From: Paludibacteraceae bacterium
Lineage (GTDB): Bacteria > Bacteroidota > Bacteroidia > Bacteroidales > Paludibacteraceae
Direction: 5' to 3'
DNA: 40,738 bases
Assembly (NCBI GenBank): GCA_017471285.1
Contig: JAFUUZ010000004.1
Location: 1 to 40,738 of the forward strand
A program made the translations under genes and the position numbers. Every line of letters starts with the position of its first letter. Position 1 is the first letter of the stretch. Below are positions 21,689-30,590 of this stretch, piece by piece. The notes under the pieces were generated by a model. The model made no database searches, was not told where the DNA came from, and saw only the letters and a list, made by a program, of their open reading frames with translations.

Positions 21689-23717
21689 TATTCTCTGTTG
21701 TTTGTGGTTTCTTCTTGCGCGGCGCGCGTTTCTTGGGTTTGGCAGCCTGCTCTGCCTCTGCGAGAGCGGCATTCGCCTCCAGCAGTTCGTCTCCGCGGCT
21801 TTTCCACGGACGGGGTCCTAAGATACGCTCTACATCTTCGGAGGTGATCACCTCGCGTTCGATGAGCAGCTGTGCTATCTGGTGATGACCGTCCGCATAG
21901 TCGGTCAGGATCTGTTTGGCGCGCGCCATCTGCTCGGCTATGATGCGCTGGGTCTCCGTATCTATCTTCGTTGCTGTCTGCTCCGAATAAGGTTTGGTGA
22001 ATCCATAGTCATAACGGCCGGTAGAATCATAGAAACTGACATCCTTCAGTTTGTCGCTCATGCCGTAATATGCCACCATGGCGTATGCTTGCTTGGTTGC
22101 GCGCTCCAGATCATTGAGTGCGCCGGTTGAAGTCTGGTTCAGGAACAGTTGTTCCGCCGCACGGCCTCCCAACAAGGAGCATAGTTCGTCGAGTATATGC
22201 TCTTCGTTGGTTAACTGCCGCTCTTCGGGCAGGTACCATGCCGCGCCGAGAGCCATACCGCGGGGAACAATCGTCACTTTCACCAGCGGATTTGCCCAAC
22301 GGAGCATCCAGCTGATAGTAGCATGGCCAGCCTCGTGATAGGCGATGGAGCGTTTCTCCTCTTCCGTCATGATCTTGTTCTTGCGCTCCAGACCTCCTAC
22401 GATGCGGTCCACCGCGTCCATGAAGTCCTGTTTGGTCACTTTCTTACGTCCGCCGCGGGCTGCTATCAGCGCGGCCTCGTTGCATACGTTCGCTATGTCG
22501 GCACCCGAGAAACCGGGGGTTTGTTTGCTCAGGAAATCAACATCTACGCTATCGTCTAACTTAATCGGGCGCAGATGAACAAGGAAGATCTCTTTGCGCT
22601 CCTGCAGGTCCGGCAGTTCCACATGTATCTGGCGGTCGAAACGTCCTGCGCGCAGCAATGCCGCGTCCAGTACATCCGCACGGTTGGTTGCCGCCAGAAT
22701 GATCACGCCGCTATTGGTGCCGAAGCCGTCCATCTCTGTCAGCAACTGGTTCAGCGTACTCTCGCGCTCATCATTGCCGCCCATCATCGTATTCTTCCCG
22801 CGGGCACGACCGATAGCGTCTATCTCATCAATGAAGATGATAGCCGGCGCTTTCTCTTTAGCCTGGCGGAAGAGGTCACGCACACGGCTGGCTCCTACGC
22901 CCACAAACATCTCTACGAAATCCGATCCGCTCATCGAGAAGAACGGTACGTTCGCTTCTCCGGCTACTGCTTTGGCGAGCAGGGTCTTTCCTGTTCCCGG
23001 AGGGCCTACAAGAAGAGCGCCTTTCGGTATCTTGGCTCCTATCTCTGTGTATTTCTTCGGGTTCTTCAGGAATTCGACTATTTCCTGTACTTCTTGTTTC
23101 GCCCCGTAGAGACCGGCCACATCCGCGAAGGTCACTTTGTCTTTCTTGTCCTTGTCGAACAGCTGCGCCTGCGCTTTGCCCACGCCGAAGATACCGCCGG
23201 GACCGCCGCCTGCTCCAATGCCGCGGCTCATATACACGAAGAACAGCACGATTAGCACAAAAGGAAGGATATTGACCAGGATAAGATACCAATAATCACG
23301 CGACTTGCTGTAAGTCACGTCGATAGCCACCTGGCCGTTCGCCTTGCGGGTGGCGTTCACGCCGTCCATATATTTGGAGAACTCCTCCACGGACGGCACC
23401 TGGGTTCTCAGAACTCCTTTCGCTTTCTCACCATCACCCTGCGTGCCGAAAACAAGCGTGTAGCTCTGAGGTTTGACCGTCGCCTTGGCCTGCATGTCGT
23501 CCGATACGTCTATCTTCTCTATCGCGCCGGCCTCGATATAGGCTGTCAGTTTGGTATAACTCAGTTCTTTGCTGGCGCCCTGACCCTCTTTGTCTCCGAA
23601 GAAATAAAAGCCTATCAGCGCGAACGCCATGGTATAGAACAATATACTCAGCCATCGGCGTCCACCTGACGGCTGTTTCCCTTGTTTGGGGGATTGATTG
23701 TTTTTCTTTTCTGCCAT
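21681..23717 (-). CDS. ftsH: ATP-dependent zinc metalloprotease FtsH
   Basis: Membrane-anchored AAA+ protease that degrades misfolded membrane proteins and regulatory proteins such as LpxC in other bacteria. 678 residues. TM1 is at ~22-40, a periplasmic domain at ~45-130, TM2 at ~138-160, Walker A GPPGTGKT with Lys244, Walker [12 protein letters not shown], the second region of homology ([21 protein letters not shown]) and the zinc site His461-Glu462-x-x-His465. The C-terminus is a Lys/Arg-rich tail. The family usually has 600-700 residues. It is second in the operon, 30 bp after rsfS. Confidence 0.96.
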   Translation of the reverse strand: MAEKKNNQSPKQGKQPSGGRRWLSILFYTMAFALIGFYFFGDKEGQGASKELSYTKLTAYIEAGAIEKIDVSDDMQAKATVKPQSYTLVFGTQGDGEKAKGVLRTQVPSVEEFSKYMDGVNATRKANGQVAIDVTYSKSRDYWYLILVNILPFVLIVLFFVYMSRGIGAGGGPGGIFGVGKAQAQLFDKDKKDKVTFADVAGLYGAKQEVQEIVEFLKNPKKYTEIGAKIPKGALLVGPPGTGKTLLAKAVAGEANVPFFSMSGSDFVEMFVGVGASRVRDLFRQAKEKAPAIIFIDEIDAIGRARGKNTMMGGNDERESTLNQLLTEMDGFGTNSGVIILAATNRADVLDAALLRAGRFDRQIHVELPDLQERKEIFLVHLRPIKLDDSVDVDFLSKQTPGFSGADIANVCNEAALIAARGGRKKVTKQDFMDAVDRIVGGLERKNKIMTEEEKRSIAYHEAGHATISWMLRWANPLVKVTIVPRGMALGAAWYLPEERQLTNEEHILDELCSLLGGRAAEQLFLNQTSTGALNDLERATKQAYAMVAYYGMSDKLKDVSFYDSTGRYDYGFTKPYSEQTATKIDTETQRIIAEQMARAKQILTDYADGHHQIAQLLIEREVITSEDVERILGPRPWKSRGDELLEANAALAEAEQAAKPKKRAPRKKKPQTTENNE

Positions 23718-23747
23718 AAATTCTCAAATCGTCTAATTCTCCAAATC

Positions 23748-24113
23748 TCAGATCACCTCCGGCAATTCTGTCACTTTCCCGTCCGCCCAGAGGTGCTCGA
23801 TGTCATAAAATGCGCGCGGCTCGCGCTGCATCACATGCACAAAAATTGTACCATAGTCCATCGCTATCCATTCGGCATTCTCCTGACCGGACACACTCAG
23901 CGGATGAACATGCGTCGTCGTGCGTACATAATCGTCTATCTCGTCCGCGATAGCCGACACCTGGGTGTTGCTCTGACCCTCGCAGATAAGCATCATCTCT
24001 ACCGGAGCCTCTTTGATCTTGCGCAGGTCGATAGTAACGATACGCTGACCCTTACGATTGCGGATTCCTTCAATAATGGTTTCTAATAATTTCTTGGTTG
24101 ACACTTCTTTCAT
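23748..24113 (-). CDS. rsfS: Ribosomal silencing factor RsfS
   Basis: Binds ribosomal protein uL14 and blocks subunit joining when nutrients are low. A 121-residue protein of the Iojap/DUF143 family: IVTIDLRKIKEAPVEMMLICEGQSNTQVSAIAD, VHPLSVSGQENAEWIAMDYGTIFVHVM, and FYDIEHLWAD are the conserved parts. The ATG at 24113 is the family start; the frame is open further upstream but over leader sequence. First gene of the operon, with a promoter at 24181-24212. rsfS followed by ftsH is an arrangement I recall in Bacteroides. Confidence 0.92.
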   Translation of the reverse strand: MKEVSTKKLLETIIEGIRNRKGQRIVTIDLRKIKEAPVEMMLICEGQSNTQVSAIADEIDDYVRTTTHVHPLSVSGQENAEWIAMDYGTIFVHVMQREPRAFYDIEHLWADGKVTELPEVI

Positions 24114-24180
24114 ATTGGTTTTTCTTTCTGTTTTTCCGTTTTTCTTTTTAGCAAATGCGCACATTACGCAATTTCGGGTG

Positions 24181-24212
24181 CAAAAATACAAAAATATTTT
24201 GATATGTGCAAA
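24181..24212 (-). promoter_or_regulatory. Promoter of the rsfS-ftsH operon
   Basis: On the minus strand TTTG (24212-24209), 20 bp, TATTTTTG (24188-24181). It overlaps the divergent promoter at 24198-24228. Confidence 0.7.
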
Positions 24213-24228
24213 TTTTGTTGTACCTTTG
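24198..24228 (+). promoter_or_regulatory. Promoter of the lipoprotein gene
   Basis: TTTG at 24198-24201, 19 bp, TACCTTTG at 24221-24228. Its -33 box lies in the spacer of the rsfS promoter on the other strand. Confidence 0.75.
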
Positions 24229-24252
24229 CGTACTTTTTAATCAAATTAACAC

Positions 24253-24708
24253 ATGAAACGATTGTTATTGGGTATCATGTGTCTCGCCCTGATGGCGGGA
24301 TGTAACAAACCCTCTCGCGTGGAGCAATACAGGGCGGAGAAACACCGCCAGGATAGTATCCGGCTATCGGAGCAGGTGAGAAGCATGGATTATTACCAGA
24401 CCACGCTGGACAGTCTCACGGCGCAGGCGGACAGTCTGACGGCTCTTTTTACGTATGAGAGAAACGAAAAATATCAGGATCATGGTTACTATGTAACCAG
24501 AGGGCGTGGCGGACTGCGTATTCTTGTACGGGATGACGGCAGGGAAATACTGATGTACAAAGACGGCAAAAGAGTGGAAGACACAAGCGATGAAATGCTC
24601 CCTCGGGCGCAGCATCTGCAGATCGTCATACGGGATATCAACGAACTGGAAAAACGTATCCGGAAAACTTCTCTCGAAATACAAAAATATCAAAAAAGAC
24701 TGCAATAA
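24253..24708 (+). CDS. Hypothetical coiled-coil lipoprotein
   Basis: A 151-residue lipoprotein (lipobox LMAGC, Cys17). It has a charged coiled-coil-like stretch (~22-65), a compact central beta region (YVTRGRGGLRILVRDDGREILMYKDGKRV, ~78-106) and a second helical stretch to the end (~120-151, INELEKRIRKTSLEIQKYQKRLQ). The family is not named with confidence; it looks like small Bacteroidales envelope lipoproteins of unknown function. It has its own promoter and, 57 bp after it, the next gene has another. Confidence 0.75.
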   Translation: MKRLLLGIMCLALMAGCNKPSRVEQYRAEKHRQDSIRLSEQVRSMDYYQTTLDSLTAQADSLTALFTYERNEKYQDHGYYVTRGRGGLRILVRDDGREILMYKDGKRVEDTSDEMLPRAQHLQIVIRDINELEKRIRKTSLEIQKYQKRLQ

Positions 24709-24740
24709 TTTGCATATATGCAAAAAAAGTAGTACTTTTG
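24709..24740 (+). promoter_or_regulatory. Promoter of the SRPBCC-psd genes, with overlapping palindrome
   Basis: TTTG at 24709-24712, 20 bp, TACTTTTG at 24733-24740. A perfect 16-bp palindrome, TTTGCATATATGCAAA (24709-24724), starts at the -33 box and could be an operator or the terminator stem of the previous gene. Confidence 0.7.
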
Positions 24741-24765
24741 TACCGTGAATTAAATTCCGATAAGT

Positions 24766-25197
24766 ATGAGCGAATCGAAATACGAAAGCAAAATCACTTC
24801 TGCGCCATGTACAGCCGCGCAGATTTATCGTGTGCTGAGTAATATGGAGAACCTTGAGCGCGTACGGGACTTGATACCGCAGGACAAAATCCAGGAGATG
24901 GAAATCAGCCCGGACCGCGTCCGGATGAAAGTGGACGGACTGGGGCAGAAAATAACCATCGCTATCGTGGACCGGATTGAAAACGATACGGTCAAGTTCG
25001 GGGCGGAAGGCATTCCGATGCAGGCTAATTTCTGGATCCAACTCAAGGAGCTGAACCCGACGGACACGCGCATCAAACTGACTGTCAAAGCGGACATCCC
25101 GATGATGTTCAAGTTTATGATAGAGAAAAAATTGCAACAAGGCCTGGATCAGGCGGCAGACATGCTGGCTCAGTTCCCTTATAGCCAGTGGAATTAA
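24766..25197 (+). CDS. SRPBCC-fold protein
   Basis: A 143-residue soluble protein with the pattern of the START/Bet v1-like (SRPBCC, polyketide cyclase type) fold: an opening strand, two helices (AAQIYRVLSNMENLERVRDLIP), alternating strands and a long C-terminal helix (MMFKFMIEKKLQQGLDQAADMLAQF, ~110-134). These proteins bind hydrophobic ligands; the ligand here is unknown. It is 10 bp upstream of psd, so a role near membrane lipids is possible but only inferred from position. Confidence 0.8.
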   Translation: MSESKYESKITSAPCTAAQIYRVLSNMENLERVRDLIPQDKIQEMEISPDRVRMKVDGLGQKITIAIVDRIENDTVKFGAEGIPMQANFWIQLKELNPTDTRIKLTVKADIPMMFKFMIEKKLQQGLDQAADMLAQFPYSQWN

Positions 25198-25207
25198 TCA
25201 TATCGTT

Positions 25208-25903
25208 ATGAAAAGACCAAGAATCCACAGAGAAGGACGCAACATGATTATCATCATCGTGTTGCTCCTGTTTATCATCAACATCCCGGTGTACATGTAT
25301 TTCTCCCACTGGGTGTTCGGCGTGACGCTGATTCTTACAGCCACGTTGCTGGTGTTTGTATCCTATTTCTTCCGCAATCCAGTACGGGTGCTGGAGATTG
25401 ATGACCCCAATTTCATCATTGCTCCTGCTGACGGACGGGTGGTGGTGGTTGAGCCGATGGAAGAGAACGAGTATTTCCACGAGCCTAAATTGCAGGTATC
25501 TATCTTCATGTCGCCCTTCAACGTACATGCCAACTGGTATCCTGTAGAGGGGAATATCATTGTTTCCGAGCACCAGAAAGGGCGTCATAAAGGAGCATGG
25601 CTTCCCAAATCCAGCACGGAGAACGAGCGCTCGCTTGTTGTGATCGAGACGCCGACGAAGGTACAGATCGCCGTGCGTCAGGTTGCCGGAGCTATGGCAA
25701 GACGTATCGTCACATACGCCAAACCCGGACATCAGGCGCATCGCAACACACACCTCGGCTTTATCAAACTCGGATCACGGGTGGATATGTATCTGCCGCT
25801 GAATACCGAGATGTACGTTGCTGTGGGAGAGTCCGTCCGGGGAAACGAGACCGTTATAGGACGGCTGCAGGAAGATCCGGCTATCAATACGAATGAAGAA
25901 TAA
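25208..25903 (+). CDS. psd: Phosphatidylserine decarboxylase (short, Bacteroidetes type)
   Basis: Converts phosphatidylserine to phosphatidylethanolamine at the inner membrane. 231 residues, the short type. Two hydrophobic segments lie at ~13-31 and ~37-55, then APADGRVVVV (Asp75) and FMSPFNVHANWYPVEG (His108). The self-cleavage site is LGS with Gly189-Ser190, where cleavage leaves a pyruvoyl group on the new alpha chain. It is in the SRPBCC transcript, 18 bp before deoC. The phosphatidylserine synthase gene often found beside it is not in the window. Confidence 0.93.
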   Translation: MKRPRIHREGRNMIIIIVLLLFIINIPVYMYFSHWVFGVTLILTATLLVFVSYFFRNPVRVLEIDDPNFIIAPADGRVVVVEPMEENEYFHEPKLQVSIFMSPFNVHANWYPVEGNIIVSEHQKGRHKGAWLPKSSTENERSLVVIETPTKVQIAVRQVAGAMARRIVTYAKPGHQAHRNTHLGFIKLGSRVDMYLPLNTEMYVAVGESVRGNETVIGRLQEDPAINTNEE

Positions 25904-25921
25904 TTTAACAACTATACAACC

Positions 25922-26800
25922 ATGAATTTTGACGAATTATTTGCGCAGTACCCCTGCCCGTTTACCGATGAGCAAGTCAAGGCTCAAGTAGCAGAAATCG
26001 AAGCAAAACACTTCGACGAGAACAATAACGTGGAGGTTTGGAAAGAGTGTCTCCACCAGATCGACTATACCACCCTTTCCGCCGATGACACGATCGCCAA
26101 GGTAGAGAAGATGGCGAATGCGGTCAATAATTTCGAGAAAGACTTCCCCGGTATTCCGAATGTAGCGGCTATCTGCGTTTATCCCGCAATGGCGGAATAT
26201 GTGCGCGGCGCGCTCAAAGACCCCAAATTCAATATCGCGTGCGTCAGCGGCGGTTTTCCCGCTTCCCAGACCTTCCTAGAGGTCAAAGTGGCGGAAACGG
26301 CTATGGCTATCAAAGCCGGAGCTACGGAGATTGATATTGTGCTGAGCGTGGGTAAGTTCCTGGAGGGCAACTATCAGGAGTGCTTCGACGAGATTAGCGA
26401 ACTGAAAGCCGTTTGCGGAGACAAGCACCTCAAAGTGATCCTCGAAACAGGTCTGCTTAAAACGGCAGAGAACATTTGGAAAGCATCCATCCTCTCTATG
26501 TCGGCGGGATGTGACTTCATCAAGACTTCTACCGGTAAGATTGCCGTGAACGCAACGCCGGAGGCTACCTTTGTCATGTGTCACGCTATCAAGGCATGGC
26601 GCGAGAAAACGGGTATCAAGATGGGTTATAAGCCTGCCGGAGGAGTCTCCACTACCGAAGAGGCAGTGCAGCATTTCACACTCGTCAAAGAGATTCTGGG
26701 CGAGGAATGGCTCAACAATGAATCATTCCGTTTCGGAGCTTCACGCCTCGCCAACAACTTACTCTCTTCCATCGTTGGAAAAGAAACCAAATATTTTTAG
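25922..26800 (+). CDS. deoC: Deoxyribose-phosphate aldolase
   Basis: Splits 2-deoxyribose-5-phosphate to glyceraldehyde-3-phosphate and acetaldehyde in deoxynucleoside use. 292 residues, class I aldolase. The Schiff-base lysine is Lys201 in CDFIKTSTGK; the second active-site lysine is in MGYKPAGGVST (~239-249). Other landmarks: CVYPAM (~83-88), SGGFPAS and ATEIDIVLSVGKFLEG. Its TAG stop overlaps the first base of a GTCGAAA heptamer array that fills the whole gap to the next gene. Confidence 0.95.
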   Translation: MNFDELFAQYPCPFTDEQVKAQVAEIEAKHFDENNNVEVWKECLHQIDYTTLSADDTIAKVEKMANAVNNFEKDFPGIPNVAAICVYPAMAEYVRGALKDPKFNIACVSGGFPASQTFLEVKVAETAMAIKAGATEIDIVLSVGKFLEGNYQECFDEISELKAVCGDKHLKVILETGLLKTAENIWKASILSMSAGCDFIKTSTGKIAVNATPEATFVMCHAIKAWREKTGIKMGYKPAGGVSTTEEAVQHFTLVKEILGEEWLNNESFRFGASRLANNLLSSIVGKETKYF

Positions 26801-26827
26801 TCGAAAGACAAAAGTCGAAAGTCGAAA
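26800..26827 (+). repeat. Heptamer array that is the entire gap
   Basis: Four heptamers (GTCGAAA, the variant GACAAAA, then GTCGAAA twice). The first shares its G with the TAG of deoC; one base after the last unit is the ATG of the next gene. Confidence 0.85.
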
Positions 26828-26828
26828 G

Positions 26829-29180
26829 ATGAATAAGATTCTAAGCAAGAGATTTTTCTCTCCCAATGTAGCGGAACTTGTTGTAGAAGCTCCGCTCATT
26901 GCGCGTAGTCGGCGCGCCGGTCATTTCGTCATCATCCGCGTGGACGCTATGTCCGAACGCGTGCCTCTGACTATCGCCGGAGCGGATATAGAGAAAGGCA
27001 CTATTACGCTGGTGGTACAGCAGGTAGGTGCCTCCACCCATAAGTTACTGGCGATGGAGCCGGGAGAATGTCTGCATGACATAGTAGGACCTCTCGGACG
27101 CGCTACGCGTATAGAGAAATACGGTACGGTCGTATGCGCCTGCGGAGGCGTGGGAGCCGCTCCTATGCTGCCTATCGCCGAGGCGCTCAAGAAAGCCGGA
27201 AACAGGGTCATCACGGTTCTCGCGGCGCGGAACAAAGACCTGCTTATCCTTCGGGACGAACTGGCGAAATGGTCCGATGAAGTGATTATCATGACCGATG
27301 ACGGCTCGATGGGCAAACAGGGTGTCGTTACCGTAGGAGTGGAAGAAGTCATCAACCGCGAGACCGTGAATAAATGTATCACGATCGGTCCGGCTATCAT
27401 GATGAAGTTCGTTGCGCTCACTACCGCCAAATATAATATCCCTACCGAGGCATCGCTCAACACCATCATGGTGGACGGAACAGGTATGTGCGGCGCGTGC
27501 CGCGTGACGGTTGGCGGTAAGACCAAGTTCGTATGCGTGGACGGACCGGAGTTTGACGCCCATCAAGTGGACTGGACGGAGATGCTCAGCCGCATGAAAT
27601 CCTACAAAGCCGAGGAGACGGAGGCGCTGGAGCAATACCAAATCAGACTGGCGAGACACAAGCGAGAGACTACCGAATCGGGAGTAAATAAAGGGCAAAC
27701 CGAGGGTAATGAGGGATCAAAAGCATTCCCGAAGCCCGAACCTTTTACCGGTACAGCGAAGGACCGCGTGGCCATTCCGCGCGTACAGATGCCGGAGCTG
27801 CGTCCGGAGGTGCGTGTGAAGAGCCTGCGCGAAGAGGTGAACCAGGGTCTGACCTTTGAGCAAGCGATCACAGAGAGCCACCGGTGCCTCAACTGCAAGA
27901 ACCCGACATGCGTACAAGGCTGTCCGGTGAATATACATATTCCGGGCTTCATCAAGAAACTCGAGGAAGGAGATATCCTCGGTGCAGCTGCCGTCATCAA
28001 GGAGAGTTCGTCGCTGCCTGCTGTCTGCGGACGTGTATGCCCGCAGGAGAAACAATGCGAGAGCCAGTGTATCCATCTCAAGATGGGGCATCCGGCGGTT
28101 GCTATCGGCTACCTCGAGCGCTTCGTAGCGGACTACGCCAATGCGCAAACAAACCTCACCCCAACCCTCTCCTCAAGAGAGGGGGCTTCTCCCTTGAGGG
28201 GAGACGGGAGTGGGGTTTCTAAGATTGCCGTTGTTGGTTCCGGTCCTGCGGGACTCACTTTCGCCGGAGACGCTGCCAAATACGGATACGAAGTGCATGT
28301 GTTCGAAGCATTGCATGAGATCGGCGGTGTGCTCAAATACGGTATTCCCGAGTTCCGTCTGCCGAACGCTATCGTTGATAAAGAGATCGACGGTCTGCGG
28401 GCTCTGGGCGTACAGTTCCATACGGACACTATCATCGGCAAGACGATCTCCGTCAAGGAGCTGGAGGAGCAGGGCTTCAAAGGCATCTTCGTCGGTTCGG
28501 GAGCCGGGCTGCCGCGATTTATGAATATACCGGGAGAGAACCTCAACGGTGTGCTCTCCTGCAACGAATACCTCACGCGCGTCAACCTCATGGACGCCTC
28601 CAACCCTGCTACCGACACGCCCCTCCTGTACGGCAAGAACGTGATTGTCGTTGGCGGAGGTAACACCGCCATGGATGCAGTGCGTACGGCTAAGAGACTC
28701 GGAGCGGAGCACGCGATGATCGTTTACCGCCGCAGCGAAGAAGAGATGCCGGCGCGTATCGAAGAGGTCAAGCATGCCAAGGAAGAAGGCATTGAGTTCA
28801 TGACCCTCCATAACCCGGTTGAGTACCACGCCGACGAGAACGGACGTGTGTGCGAAGCGGTGCTGCAGGTGATGGAGCTGGGCGAACCGGACGAATCGGG
28901 TCGCCGCAGTCCGGTGCCCGTAGAGGGAAAGACCCTCACGATACCGACCGATCTGGTTATCGTTGCGGTAGGCGTCTCGCCGAACCCGCTTATCCCTTCT
29001 TCCGTGGAAGGACTGGAGATCAGCAAGAAAGGTACGATCGTGGTGAACGAAGGAATGCAGTCCGCTATCCCTACCCTTTTCGCAGGCGGAGACATCGTCC
29101 GCGGAGGAGCTACGGTCATTCTGGCTATGTCCGACGGACGAAAAGCCGCCAAAGCCATGCATGAGTACTTGGAGAGTTGA
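26829..29180 (+). CDS. Fused NfnA-NfnB-type flavoprotein (DHOD-B-like plus NADPH glutamate synthase small-subunit-like)
   Basis: A 783-residue fusion. Residues 1-~275 are the ferredoxin-NADP reductase-like half (NfnA, also SudB or PyrK-like), with [2Fe-2S] ligands Cys221, Cys224 and Cys236 in MCGACRVTVGGKTKFVC. A linker follows to ~330. Residues ~345-783 are the GltD/NfnB-like half, with two clusters of cysteines for [4Fe-4S] (CLNCKNPTCVQGCPV from Cys353; CGRVCPQEKQCESQC), an FAD site (VVGSGPAGL, ~468) and an NADPH site (VVGGGNTAMDAV). NfnAB-type enzymes move electrons between NADH, NADPH and ferredoxin. Fused forms occur in Bacteroides, where they are often labelled as glutamate synthase. 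A C/G repeat element encodes ~440-464. The ATG at 26829 was chosen because upstream codons run through heptamers and deoC. Confidence 0.9.
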   Translation: MNKILSKRFFSPNVAELVVEAPLIARSRRAGHFVIIRVDAMSERVPLTIAGADIEKGTITLVVQQVGASTHKLLAMEPGECLHDIVGPLGRATRIEKYGTVVCACGGVGAAPMLPIAEALKKAGNRVITVLAARNKDLLILRDELAKWSDEVIIMTDDGSMGKQGVVTVGVEEVINRETVNKCITIGPAIMMKFVALTTAKYNIPTEASLNTIMVDGTGMCGACRVTVGGKTKFVCVDGPEFDAHQVDWTEMLSRMKSYKAEETEALEQYQIRLARHKRETTESGVNKGQTEGNEGSKAFPKPEPFTGTAKDRVAIPRVQMPELRPEVRVKSLREEVNQGLTFEQAITESHRCLNCKNPTCVQGCPVNIHIPGFIKKLEEGDILGAAAVIKESSSLPAVCGRVCPQEKQCESQCIHLKMGHPAVAIGYLERFVADYANAQTNLTPTLSSREGASPLRGDGSGVSKIAVVGSGPAGLTFAGDAAKYGYEVHVFEALHEIGGVLKYGIPEFRLPNAIVDKEIDGLRALGVQFHTDTIIGKTISVKELEEQGFKGIFVGSGAGLPRFMNIPGENLNGVLSCNEYLTRVNLMDASNPATDTPLLYGKNVIVVGGGNTAMDAVRTAKRLGAEHAMIVYRRSEEEMPARIEEVKHAKEEGIEFMTLHNPVEYHADENGRVCEAVLQVMELGEPDESGRRSPVPVEGKTLTIPTDLVIVAVGVSPNPLIPSSVEGLEISKKGTIVVNEGMQSAIPTLFAGGDIVRGGATVILAMSDGRKAAKAMHEYLES
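28151..28218 (+). repeat. Two-hairpin C/G element in frame in the fusion gene
   Basis: CCCTCTC-CTCAA-GAGAGGG (28165-28183) and TCTCCC-TTGAG-GGGAGA (28188-28204) lie side by side within an outer pairing of AAACC..CAC with GTGGGGTTT. It encodes about 24 residues between the Fe-S region and the FAD-binding KIAVVGSGPAG. Confidence 0.85.
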
Positions 29181-29217
29181 TAGTTGATAGTTGATAGTTG
29201 AAAGAAGTTGAAAGTTT
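29176..29217 (+). repeat. Heptamer array between nfn fusion and dacB
   Basis: Three GTTGATA, then GTTGAAA, a GAA break and another GTTGAAA. The first unit holds the TGA stop of the fusion gene, and the last holds the TTG proposed as the dacB start. Confidence 0.85.
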
Positions 29218-30590
29218 TAGCAGCGATATTACTGTCGGTTAACTTCCTGACAAGCCACCCTATAACGGGGCAGGCGAATATGTCCGTATTCGTGCAGAAC
29301 ATGAATACGGGGGAAGTGATCGATAGTTACCGTCCGGAGCATGTGGTGCCGCCTGCTTCCGTCATGAAACTGCTCACCACCGGCGCTGCGCTGGAGACGC
29401 TCGGGCCCGGATTCCGTTTTCCTACTATTCTCGAATATAACGGAGTGATAGAGAACGGTATTCTCAAAGGGGATCTGTATATCCGCGGAGGTTGTGACCC
29501 TTCGCTGGGATGGAAAGGGCGTACCGCGTTTCTGGACAAATGGGTAAAGGCCATTCAGGCTGCCGGCATCCGGCGGATTGACGGAGCGGTCATTGCCGAT
29601 ATGACCATGCTGGACGGCGAGGCGCAGAACCCCAACTGGCTCTGCGAGGACGCAGGGAACTACTACGCTCCCGGTATCTTCGCGCTCAACTACTACGGCA
29701 ACACGATGAATATCGTGCTGCAGAGCGGCGAACCGGGGTCTGTTGCCAAGGTTATCAAAACCGAACCCGCGGTGGAGGATGTCTATTTCATCAACCATAT
29801 CCGGTGCGACAAGATCAGTTATGACGGGGCTTTCGTGAGCGGACTGCCTTACAGCCGCGAGCGGTATCTGACAGGAGCCGTTCCGTCCAACCTCGGTACG
29901 TTCGGCGTCAAAGGCGACCTGCCTAACCCCGGACTGTTGCTGGCGCGACACCTCACTACAAGACTCAGAGAGGCAGGGATAGCAGTCAAACGCGATGCCT
30001 CCTATATGGCGGATTACAACCCGCTCACTCCGGCGCGGAACGAACTGTATATCCATTATTCCGAGCCGCTGTCCGAGATCATCAAGGAGACGAACGTCAA
30101 CAGCAACAACCTTTATGCGGAGGCGCTCTTCCGCTATCTGGGCACGCGCTATACCTTGCCCGGCTCGATCCATAACAGCCAGGACCTGCTGCGCGACTAC
30201 TGGCGGAGGAGAGGGGTCAAGATACAGAACGCCATTATAAAAGACGGCTGCGGACTGGCGCCGCAGGATGCAGTATCCGCCAAGACCTTTGTGCAACTGC
30301 TGACGATCATGTCGCACAGCGAGAACAAAGAGGCATGGATAGCTTCGCTTCCTGTCAGCGGACAGACCGGCACGCTCAAGACGCTCTGTCCGGGAACGGA
30401 ACTGGAAGGACGCATCCACGCCAAGAGCGGAACCATCGCCGGAACAAAGAACTTCGCAGGATACATAGACATGCCTAACGGCGACACGTGGGTCTTTGCT
30501 ATCCTCATCAACTCCGCTCCGGGCAAAGCCAAGAACATACAAACCGTAATCCAACAATACCTGTTAGATGTATATAGAGCGCACCGATAG
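29208..30590 (+). CDS. dacB: D-alanyl-D-alanine carboxypeptidase/endopeptidase (PBP4 type)
   Basis: Trims or cuts peptidoglycan cross-links in the periplasm. 460 residues from a TTG start. The upstream in-frame stop is at 29199-29201, and no ATG occurs before residue 25, so only the TTG at 29208 gives a signal peptide (MKVLAAILLSVNFLTSHPITGQA). The serine protease motifs are complete: Ser51-x-x-Lys54 (ASVMK), Ser299-Asn300-Asn301 and Lys406-Ser407-Gly408-Thr409 (AKSGT). Length and the long insert between the first and second motif match the S13 family. Its end overlaps birA by 23 bp, so the two are coupled. Confidence 0.9.
   Translation: MKVLAAILLSVNFLTSHPITGQANMSVFVQNMNTGEVIDSYRPEHVVPPASVMKLLTTGAALETLGPGFRFPTILEYNGVIENGILKGDLYIRGGCDPSLGWKGRTAFLDKWVKAIQAAGIRRIDGAVIADMTMLDGEAQNPNWLCEDAGNYYAPGIFALNYYGNTMNIVLQSGEPGSVAKVIKTEPAVEDVYFINHIRCDKISYDGAFVSGLPYSRERYLTGAVPSNLGTFGVKGDLPNPGLLLARHLTTRLREAGIAVKRDASYMADYNPLTPARNELYIHYSEPLSEIIKETNVNSNNLYAEALFRYLGTRYTLPGSIHNSQDLLRDYWRRRGVKIQNAIIKDGCGLAPQDAVSAKTFVQLLTIMSHSENKEAWIASLPVSGQTGTLKTLCPGTELEGRIHAKSGTIAGTKNFAGYIDMPNGDTWVFAILINSAPGKAKNIQTVIQQYLLDVYRAHR

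Noticed and set aside
29229-30557. 442-codon frame opposite dacB
   Set aside because: Shadow frame of a GC-rich gene with complete S13 motifs on the other strand.
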